A DNA stretch of 5,545 nt from contig JAAYWU010000002.1 of the NCBI GenBank assembly GCA_012516295.1, positions 1-5,545 on the forward strand. The letters run 5' to 3'. The notes under the pieces are model-generated. The model made no database searches and was not told the DNA's origin. It saw only the letters and a program-made list of their open reading frames with translations. This DNA is from Clostridiales bacterium. GTDB lineage: Bacteria > Bacillota > Clostridia > Oscillospirales > Acutalibacteraceae. Shown piece by piece: positions 1-5,269 of this stretch; the stretch's first letter is position 1; every line of letters starts with the position of its first letter. The translations under genes were made by a program, and so were the position numbers.

Positions 1-567
1 GTGGAGGAATATCTCCCCAAAACCACGCTGCTCGTGCTGGACGGCAGCGTGCCGCCGGGCGTTCCGAAGGACATATACAAAACCCTGACGGACAAAGCCC
101 ACCGCTTCGGCGTAAAAACCGTAATCGACGCGTATGGCGAGCTGCTTTTGGAAGGCATTAAGGCCCGCCCCTACCTGATCAAGCCGAATAAGGACGAGCT
201 GGAAGAGGCGTTTGGCGAAAAAATCGAATCCAAAGCCGACGTAATCCGGATTTCCCGGAAAATTATTGCACAGGGCGTTACGCTGGTGTGCGTTTCCCTT
301 GGGAAAAACGGCGCGATGCTGGTAACAAAAGAGAAGGCGTATTTCTCCGCGGGCGCGGACATTCCGGTCCGGGGCGTACAGGGCGCGGGCGATTCCCTCG
401 TGGCGGGCATCTGTTACGCGATTGCGCGCGGGATGTCCTGCGCGGACATGCTCCGCTACGGCGTCGCTGTGGCGCACGGCTCGTTGGTCCTGGAGGGCAC
501 GCAGATGTGCACAAAAGAGAGCTTCGAGAAAATGCTGCCGCTGATTCGCGTGGAAGAAATTGAATGA
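1..567 (+). CDS. PfkB-family sugar-phosphate kinase (1-phosphofructokinase / tagatose-6-phosphate kinase type), 5'-truncated
   Basis: This is the C-terminal part of a ribokinase/PfkB-superfamily kinase, which transfers the ATP gamma-phosphate to a sugar phosphate in the cytoplasm. About 188 codons are visible against a usual length near 310, so roughly the first 120 residues lie upstream. The GTG at base 1 is probably an internal Val codon rather than a start. Visible family features are DGSVPPGVP (residues 14-22), KPNKDELE (61-68), a segment LVCVSLGKNGAM (95-106), and the PfkB signature core GAGDS (128-132), whose Asp131 is the expected catalytic base. These motifs resemble FruK and LacC more than ribokinase or fructokinase. 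The gene ends 40 bases before a ketose-bisphosphate aldolase, which fits phosphorylation of fructose 1-phosphate or tagatose 6-phosphate to a bisphosphate that the aldolase then cleaves. The family is secure; the exact substrate is inferred from context only. Confidence 0.88.
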   Translation: MEEYLPKTTLLVLDGSVPPGVPKDIYKTLTDKAHRFGVKTVIDAYGELLLEGIKARPYLIKPNKDELEEAFGEKIESKADVIRISRKIIAQGVTLVCVSLGKNGAMLVTKEKAYFSAGADIPVRGVQGAGDSLVAGICYAIARGMSCADMLRYGVAVAHGSLVLEGTQMCTKESFEKMLPLIRVEEIE

Positions 568-593
568 ATAGATAATCGATAAGTTTTTAGAAT

Positions 594-597
594 GGAG
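594..597 (+). promoter_or_regulatory. Ribosome binding site of the aldolase gene
   Basis: GGAG lies 10 bases before the ATG at 608. It supports that start and shows that the aldolase is translated independently within the 40-base gap after the kinase stop codon. The spacing is slightly long. Confidence 0.5.
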
Positions 598-607
598 TCT
601 TTAGAAT

Positions 608-1459
608 ATGCCATTAGTAACCACAAGGGAAATGCTGCTCAATGCAAGGCGCGGCGGTTACGCTGTGACCGCATTCAACATTGAAAACATGGAAATGGCG
701 CAGATTGTTATCCGCACCGCGGCGGAGCTGAAAAGCCCCGTCATCATCCAGACAACCCCCGGCACAGTAAAGTACGCCGGGATGGATATGCTTCGCGCGA
801 TGGTTGCTGTGGAGGCCGCGAAGGCGGACATCCCCGTCGCCATGCACCTTGACCATGGTGACAGCTACGACCGCTGCATGGAAGCCCTTCGGGAAAAGTA
901 CACGTCCGTCATGATCGACGGCATCAAGCTTCCCTATGAGGAAAACGTCGCCCTGACCAAATCCGTCGTGGAAGAAGCAAAAAAGCTCGGCATCGACGGG
1001 GAAGGCGAGCTCGGCACGGTTTCCGGCAAGGAAGACACCCACGAGGTGAAAGCGAACGAACAGATTTATACCGACCCCGAACAGGCGAAGGATTTCGCCG
1101 AAAGGACCGGGGTGCGTTCCCTTGCGGTGGCAATCGGCACCGCGCACGGCTTTTACAAGGGCGAGCCGAAGCTGGATTTTGACCGCCTGAAGAAGATTGT
1201 GGAGATGGTCGACGTTCCGGTCGTGCTGCACGGCGCTTCCGGCGTCCCGGATGAAGCCGTCCGCCGCAGCATCGAGCTTGGCATCTGCAAGGTAAACTTT
1301 GCAACCGAGCTGCGCGCCGCTTTGACAAAGGGCGTGCGCGAGGCGCTCAGGGACGAAGGCGTTTATGACCCAAAGGTGTTCATGAACGCGGGCAAAAAAT
1401 ATGTTGCCGAAACCGTAAAGCATAAAATTGCAGTCTGCGGCTGCGGCAATAAAGCGTAA
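608..1459 (+). CDS. Class II ketose-bisphosphate aldolase (fructose- or tagatose-bisphosphate aldolase, GatY/KbaY/FBA family)
   Basis: This is a full-length, 283-residue, zinc-dependent class II aldolase. It would reversibly cleave a ketohexose 1,6-bisphosphate into dihydroxyacetone phosphate and glyceraldehyde 3-phosphate in the cytoplasm. The sequence shows HLDHG (residues 80-84), giving catalytic Asp82 and zinc ligand His83. GEGELG (131-136) is the acidic loop after the barrel strand. GTAHGFY (177-183) and VLHGASG (206-212) supply zinc ligands His180 and His208. GICKVNFATEL (225-235) is the phosphate/substrate-binding segment. From memory, these positions match GatY/KbaY numbering almost exactly, and the C-terminal HKIAVCGCGNK resembles the end of tagatose-bisphosphate aldolases. 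However, HLDHG followed by Asp-Ser is also common in fructose-bisphosphate aldolases, so the stereochemistry is left open. It lies in an apparent operon after a PfkB kinase and before a sugar ABC transporter. Confidence 0.93.
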   Translation: MPLVTTREMLLNARRGGYAVTAFNIENMEMAQIVIRTAAELKSPVIIQTTPGTVKYAGMDMLRAMVAVEAAKADIPVAMHLDHGDSYDRCMEALREKYTSVMIDGIKLPYEENVALTKSVVEEAKKLGIDGEGELGTVSGKEDTHEVKANEQIYTDPEQAKDFAERTGVRSLAVAIGTAHGFYKGEPKLDFDRLKKIVEMVDVPVVLHGASGVPDEAVRRSIELGICKVNFATELRAALTKGVREALRDEGVYDPKVFMNAGKKYVAETVKHKIAVCGCGNKA

Positions 1460-1470
1460 TCCGTCGAATT

Positions 1471-1488
1471 TGGAGGAAACTCCATTTT
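1471..1488 (+). other. Small hairpin with GAAA tetraloop before the binding protein gene
   Basis: TGGAG (1471-1475) and CTCCA (1480-1484) are perfect complements around a GAAA tetraloop, followed by TTTT. It is too weak for a confident terminator. It could be a minor attenuator or RNA-processing or stability site separating the enzyme genes from the transporter genes. Confidence 0.25.
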
Positions 1489-1500
1489 CATAAATTAATT

Positions 1501-1506
1501 AGGAGG
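1501..1506 (+). promoter_or_regulatory. Strong ribosome binding site of the sugar-binding lipoprotein gene
   Basis: A consensus AGGAGG lies 7 bases before the ATG at 1514. It is the best Shine-Dalgarno site in the window, as expected for a binding protein that is needed in excess over its membrane complex. It fixes the start codon. Confidence 0.85.
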
Positions 1507-1513
1507 ATTTATC

Positions 1514-2494
1514 ATGAAAAGGTTTAGGAAAATTATCAGCATGGTATTAGCAGTAGCAATGGTTGCGACACTTGCAGCCTGTTCCGGACCCGGAACAAGC
1601 AGCAGCGCGGAAAGCGCACCGGCAAGCGCACCGGCGGAAAGCACGGAAGCAGCAAAGAAGGACATCACCGTCGGCGTCAGCCTTCTGACAAGACAGCATG
1701 TGTTCTACAACAACATTGAGAACGCATTGAACGAAAAAGCCAAAGAACTCGGCGTAAAGCTCATTGTTCAGGACGCCAACCAGGACGCCAGCAAACAGCT
1801 CAGCCAGGTTCAGGACTTCATTACACAAAAAGTTGACGCAATTATCCTCTGCCCGACAAACTCCGCAGGCAGCAAATCCATGGTTGAACTCGCATCCAAG
1901 GCAAACATTCCGGTACTCACCATGGACGTTCCTTCCGACGGCGACACCGTCTGCCACGTTTCCACCGACAACTACAAGGGCGGCGAGCTGGCTGCAGAAT
2001 ACCTTGTAAACAATGTCCTTAAGGAAAAGAAGGGCAAGGCCGCGGTTATAACATATTCCGAAATCGAAGGCTGCGTAAACCGTGAAAAGGGCTTCACAGA
2101 GTGGCTTGGCAAGAATGCTCCTGACATTAAGGTTGTTGACGTTCAGAACTACTCCGGCGACCAGGCAAAGGCTGCTGACGTTATGCAGAACATGCTCCAG
2201 AAGCATGCGGACCTTGACGCTGTTTTCTGCGTAGGCGACCCGGCTGCGATGGGTGCTCTCTCTTCCGTTAAATCCGCGAACAAGAAAGTAAAGATCATCG
2301 GCTTCGATGGCAACGCGGAAGGCATTGCCGAAATCAAAAAGGCTGACAGCCTCTGGATTGCAGACGTTGCGCAGGATCCTGCCGCAATCGGCGAAACCGC
2401 TCTTCAGGCTGCTGTTGACACGATAAACGGCAAAACCGTAGAAAAAATGATCGCAATTTCTCCGTTCATGATCGATAAGACCAACGCACAATAA
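1514..2494 (+). CDS. Sugar ABC transporter substrate-binding lipoprotein (RbsB-like, periplasmic-binding type 1 fold)
   Basis: This 326-residue extracellular receptor would capture a monosaccharide and deliver it to the permease/ATPase encoded just downstream. A basic N-terminus (MKRFRK), a hydrophobic stretch and a lipobox LAAC (20-23) predict lipid anchoring at Cys23. A low-complexity Ser/Ala/Pro/Glu linker follows to about residue 48. The mature domain has the two-lobed type 1 pattern: ITVGVSLLTRQHVFYNN (51-67), VDAIILCPTN (107-116), IPVLTMD (132-138), TDNYKGGELAAEYL (151-164), IIGFDGNAEG (261-270) and ADVAQDPAAIG (283-293). Relative to E. coli RbsB, Asp138, Arg190, Asp265 and Gln287 appear conserved. 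The Arg following the lobe-one Asp is Val139, and the pocket Asn is Gly241. This alignment was done by eye from memory. It suggests a pyranose ligand that need not be ribose. Confidence 0.92.
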   Translation: MKRFRKIISMVLAVAMVATLAACSGPGTSSSAESAPASAPAESTEAAKKDITVGVSLLTRQHVFYNNIENALNEKAKELGVKLIVQDANQDASKQLSQVQDFITQKVDAIILCPTNSAGSKSMVELASKANIPVLTMDVPSDGDTVCHVSTDNYKGGELAAEYLVNNVLKEKKGKAAVITYSEIEGCVNREKGFTEWLGKNAPDIKVVDVQNYSGDQAKAADVMQNMLQKHADLDAVFCVGDPAAMGALSSVKSANKKVKIIGFDGNAEGIAEIKKADSLWIADVAQDPAAIGETALQAAVDTINGKTVEKMIAISPFMIDKTNAQ

Positions 2495-2550
2495 TTCCGG
2501 CTGCGGCAGTGGGGATGGGGAACCGCCCGTCCCCATCCTTTTGCCGGAAT
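2494..2550 (+). terminator. Two-tier stem-loop directly after the binding protein gene (intercistronic attenuator or stability element)
   Basis: An outer 8-bp stem pairs ATTCCGGC (2494-2501) with GCCGGAAT (2543-2550) and starts on the last base of the stop codon. Inside it, GGATGGGGA (2513-2521) pairs with TCCCCATCC (2530-2538), followed by only four T residues (2539-2542). The same operon clearly continues downstream, so full termination is unlikely. Partial termination, or protection of the upstream mRNA from 3' exonuclease, would raise binding protein levels over the membrane components, which is a known pattern in binding-protein-dependent operons. The function is inferred; the pairing is directly visible. 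Confidence 0.55.
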
Positions 2551-2552
2551 AT

Positions 2553-2622
2553 CGGTTCAACCCCTTCCCGCCGCGCCGTCCATTTTCGCGGGAGGCGCCG
2601 GGGCGGGTATCCGTAAGAACCG
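2553..2622 (+). other. Second long interrupted stem-loop in the binding protein–ATPase gap
   Basis: CGGTTC (2553-2558) pairs with GAACCG (2617-2622). Within this, CCCGCC (2567-2572) pairs with GGCGGG (2602-2607), and GCGCC (2573-2577) pairs with GGCGC (2594-2598), with a three-base bulge at 2599-2601. That is 17 pairs in an interrupted hairpin. It lacks a T-tract, so it is not a classic terminator. It lies 36 bases before the ATPase start and leaves that gene's ribosome site free. Confidence 0.45.
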
Positions 2623-2643
2623 AAATGTTGAATCAGTATATGG

Positions 2644-2651
2644 AAAGGAAG
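2644..2651 (+). promoter_or_regulatory. Ribosome binding site of the ATPase gene
   Basis: AAAGGAAG ends 7 bases before the ATG at 2659. It supports 2659 as the true start of the ATPase gene rather than the TTG at 2799, which has no well-spaced Shine-Dalgarno sequence. It is weaker than the binding protein's site. Confidence 0.6.
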
Positions 2652-2658
2652 TATACAA

Positions 2659-4160
2659 ATGGGGCAGGAACCGATTATTAAGTTGTCCGGTATCAATAAA
2701 TCCTTTCCCGGTGTGAAAGCATTGTCCGATATATCCGTTGAATTTTATCCGGGTGAAGTCCATGCGCTTTTAGGGGAAAACGGAGCGGGAAATCCACTTT
2801 GATAAAAATTATTGCCGGCGTTTATCAGGCTGACACCGGAAGCCTGGAAGTTCATGGAAAGAAAGTCAGCTTTAAAAATCCAAGAGAAGGCATTGCAAAC
2901 GGGATCAGCGTTATCCACCAGGAATTAAGCGTCATTCCCGATTTTACCGTTGCCGAAAATATTTTTCTGGGCCGCGAGCCACGGCTGAGCTCCGGTCTGC
3001 TTGATCGTAAAAAAATGAATATCGAAGCGCAGGGAATCCTTGATTCCATCGGCGTAAATATTAAAGCGAAATCCGTAATACGGGATTTGAATAACGCAGA
3101 TAAGCAGATGGTGGAAATCGCGCGCGCTGTGTCACAGGACAGCTCCGTTGTTATTATGGACGAGCCGACCTCTTCCCTTTCACAGCACGAAGTGGACGCG
3201 CTTTTTACCGTCATTGATAAATTGAAAAAAAATAATGTTTGCATTATTTATATATCGCACAGGCTCAAGGAAATCACAACCATATGCGACCGTATCACCG
3301 TCCTTCGCGACGGCACGCTGATTAAAACCGCGCCGCTTTCCGAAGTGAGCGAGGACGACATGATCACGCTGATGGTCGGCCGGCAGATGACCCAGTTCTA
3401 CTACCGGGCAGACAACGAAAGCATAAAGGACGAAGTTGTGCTGAAAGTCGAAAACCTTACCCGCGAGGGTGTGTTCGAAAATGTTTCCTTCGAGCTGCAC
3501 AAGGGTGAAATCCTGGGCGTCGCCGGGCTGGTCGGCGCGGGCCGCACCGAGGTGATGCGCGCTGTGTTCGGCGCCGACGAATACAACAGCGGCAAGGTGA
3601 CCGTTTTCGGCAAAGAGGTGCATTTCCGCTCCCCGCGCGAGGCGATTCACGCCGGGCTGGGGCTGATTCCGGAAGACCGCCGCGGGCAGGGGCTGCTGCT
3701 TGCGAAGTCGGTAAAGACGAACACCTCCCTTGCAAGCATTTATGAAAACTCCAATCACGGCATTATCAATGAAAAATGGGAAACCGATGTAGCGAAGGAA
3801 TACATAAAACTCCTTCACACAAAAACGCCGAGCGAAATGGCGCTTGTGCAGAATCTGTCCGGCGGAAATCAGCAAAAGGTCGTTATTGCGAAATGGCTGG
3901 TCGCAAAGTCGAAAATCCTGATTATGGACGAGCCGACAAGGGGAATCGACGTAAACGCGAAAGCCGAAATCTACCTGCTGATGAAGGAATTTGTTGAAAA
4001 CGGCGGAAGCATCATCATGGTATCGTCCGAAATGCCAGAGGTGCTCGGCGTTTCGAACCGGATTATGGTTATGAGCGAAGGCCGCGTTTCCGGATTCCTG
4101 GACAATCGAGATATCGGGGAAAAAGATATTATGAAACTGGCCAGCATTCACGCTGGTTAA
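2659..4160 (+). pseudogene. Sugar ABC transporter ATP-binding protein (RbsA/MglA type), frameshifted in the first Walker A motif
   Basis: This is a two-domain ATPase of the ribose/galactose importer family, which would power uptake at the inner face of the membrane. Frame 0 from ATG 2659 encodes 47 residues ending GENGAGNPL and stops at TGA 2800-2802. The remaining 453 codons (2799-4160) lie in the -1 frame. One extra A in the AAA run at 2790-2792 restores GENGAGKSTLIK and a 500-residue protein of normal family length. In restored numbering, domain one has Walker A 39-47, the Q-loop near 88, a degenerate signature LNNADKQ (145-151), Walker B IMDEP (166-170) and the switch His201. Domain two has the family-typical degenerate Walker A GLVGAGRTE (290-298), a canonical signature LSGGNQQ (400-406) and Walker B IMDEP (422-426). 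The lost motif is the only canonical P-loop, so a TTG-2799 product should not bind ATP normally. The rest of the frame is intact, so the lesion is recent or an assembly artefact. Confidence 0.9.
2787..2827 (+). other. Frameshift site: GGGAAAT heptamer followed by a short stem
   Basis: At the frameshift, frame 0 reads GCG GGA AAT CCA CTT TGA, so GGGAAAT (2787-2793) has the X_XXY_YYZ form of a -1 slippery site. After a 6-base spacer, TGATAAA (2800-2806) is perfectly complementary to TTTATCA (2821-2827). An AGGGG (2772-2776) sits 10 bases upstream of the heptamer. These geometries resemble bacterial programmed frameshift sites such as that of dnaX. However, the stem is AU-rich and a glycine-lysine P-loop codon pair that loses one A produces such a heptamer automatically. 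Real recoding is therefore only a minority hypothesis. Confidence 0.2.
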
Positions 4161-4163
4161 GCC

Positions 4164-4170
4164 GGGGGGA
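4164..4170 (+). promoter_or_regulatory. Ribosome binding site of the permease gene
   Basis: A G-rich GGGGGGA lies 7 bases before the ATG at 4178, inside the 17-base gap after the ATPase stop. It is an unusual, non-consensus Shine-Dalgarno core with runs of G instead of AGGAGG, but its position supports the start. The tight spacing indicates cotranscription and probably coupled translation with the ATPase. Confidence 0.55.
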
Positions 4171-4177
4171 TTATAGA

Positions 4178-5134
4178 ATGAAAAATCAATTAAATGTAAA
4201 GCGGATTGCGCATGATTATACCATGCCGCTTTTCCTACTCTGTCTGTTTGTCATTTCCATGATTTTCGTGCCGCGTTTCGCCGAAGTCGGGAACCTGATT
4301 AACGTATTAATGCAGATTACCATTAACGCGCTGATTGCAACCGGAATGACGTTCGTTATCCTGACCGGCGGTATCGACCTTTCGGTCGGCTCCGTCGCTG
4401 CCTTAACGGGCATTATTTCCTCCACCATTATCAACACCATGCCCGACAGCGGCATTCCGATGAGCATCCTTGTTATTTTCGGCACCTCCATCATTATCGG
4501 CGGCATCTGCGGCGCGTTCAACGCGTTCAACGTTTCCCAACTGAAGGTTCCGCCGTTTGTGGCAACGCTGGCCATGATGAGTATTGCCAGGGGCCTTGCG
4601 TATGTGTTTACCAACGCGAAACCGGTTTTCGGCATGCCTGAAGCGTACAGCTGGATTGGCCTTGGCTACATTGGCATCATTCCGGTAATGGTTATTATCA
4701 TGATTATTATTCTGGGCCTTGCCTATTTGATTTTGAACCGCACCTGCTTCGGCCGCTATGTTTTCGCCGTCGGAAGCAGCGAGGATGTTTCCCAGTTAAG
4801 CGGAATCAACGTGAAGAAGATTAAAGCCTGGGTGTATATCCTCTGCGGGATTCTCTCCGCGCTGGCGGGCGCTGTGCTTTCTTCCCGCCTGCAGGCCGGT
4901 CAGCCGGCGGCCGCGAACGGCTATGAGCTGAACGCGATTGCGGCAGTCGCCATGGGCGGCACCAGCATGTCCGGCGGACGCGGCGGCATTCTTCAGACCG
5001 TCGTCGGCTTGTGTGTTATCGGCATTATCAATAACGCGCTCAGCCTGCTCGGCGTTTCCTCCTACTGGCAGACCATTGCTATGGGCGCGATTATTTTGGT
5101 TGCTGTTATCTTTGACCAAAACAAGAAAGATTGA
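4178..5134 (+). CDS. Sugar ABC transporter permease (RbsC/BPD_transp_2 family)
   Basis: This 318-residue integral membrane protein would form the translocation channel as a homodimer, taking sugar from the binding lipoprotein and docking the RbsA-type ATPase. It begins with a short basic cytoplasmic segment and a first membrane helix around residues 15-32. Further hydrophobic helices lie at about 47-63, 67-88, 96-118, 124-144, 165-187, 214-236, 250-262, 270-291 and 297-313. Family landmarks are LTGGIDLSVGS (62-72), the cytoplasmic coupling-loop region GRYVFAVGSSEDVSQLSGI (192-210), GQPAAANGYELNAIAAVAMGG (241-261) and SGGRGG (265-270). Length and motif order are normal and there is no break in the frame. 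The intact permease beside a frameshifted ATPase argues that the locus has not been decaying for long. The gene ends in tandem in-frame stops, TGA then TAA. Confidence 0.95.
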   Translation: MKNQLNVKRIAHDYTMPLFLLCLFVISMIFVPRFAEVGNLINVLMQITINALIATGMTFVILTGGIDLSVGSVAALTGIISSTIINTMPDSGIPMSILVIFGTSIIIGGICGAFNAFNVSQLKVPPFVATLAMMSIARGLAYVFTNAKPVFGMPEAYSWIGLGYIGIIPVMVIIMIIILGLAYLILNRTCFGRYVFAVGSSEDVSQLSGINVKKIKAWVYILCGILSALAGAVLSSRLQAGQPAAANGYELNAIAAVAMGGTSMSGGRGGILQTVVGLCVIGIINNALSLLGVSSYWQTIAMGAIILVAVIFDQNKKD

Positions 5135-5167
5135 TAAAATTACGTTACTCTTCTAACTTCCTTATGG

Positions 5168-5202
5168 AAAGAGCCGTTCCGGAATCGCCGGAACGGCTCT
5201 TT
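5168..5202 (+). terminator. Terminator hairpin of the sugar operon
   Basis: AAAGAGCCGTTCCGG (5168-5182) and CCGGAACGGCTCTTT (5188-5202) form a perfect 15-bp stem around a five-base loop, 33 bases after the permease stop codon. The U-run is short because it is part of the A-U end of the stem. The A/T-ended palindrome could act on both strands. Confidence 0.85.
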
Positions 5203-5229
5203 CGCGCATGGCTTTCGTTGTGCGCCTTT

Positions 5230-5269
5230 AAAAAGGGGGCGCCCCGGCAGGCTGAATTGCCGGGGCGCC
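5230..5269 (-). terminator. Possible minus-strand terminator, or first hairpin of the downstream structured RNA
   Basis: GGCGCCCCGGCA (5238-5249) and TGCCGGGGCGCC (5258-5269) form a perfect 12-bp stem with an eight-base loop. Read on the minus strand, the stem is followed after three C residues by TTTTT (complement of 5230-5234), the layout of an intrinsic terminator for a transcript coming from beyond the right edge. On the plus strand there is no T-tract, and the hairpin would instead be the first domain of the structured region. I cannot decide between these. Confidence 0.4.

Noticed and set aside
614..1423. A 269-codon minus-strand open frame opposite the aldolase gene, with similar long minus frames opposite the binding protein and ATPase genes
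   Set aside because: They are antisense shadows of well-recognised plus-strand genes whose codon bias leaves the opposite strand open. Their products show no family motifs.
4141..4156. CCAGC/GCTGG small inverted repeat at the end of the ATPase gene
   Set aside because: Only five pairs, within coding sequence, no T-run, and the permease start follows immediately. It is not credible as a terminator.
2799..4160. TTG at 2799 as a genuine start of a shorter ATPase
   Set aside because: The reading frame would begin in the middle of the Walker A motif, no well-spaced Shine-Dalgarno site precedes it, and an in-place start at 2659 with a ribosome site and matching family N-terminus exists. It is the downstream part of a frameshifted gene.
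5203..5234. Possible promoter for the structured RNA between the two hairpins
   Set aside because: TTTAAA (5227-5232) loosely resembles a -10 box, but I find no -35 element at proper spacing, so I do not annotate a promoter.
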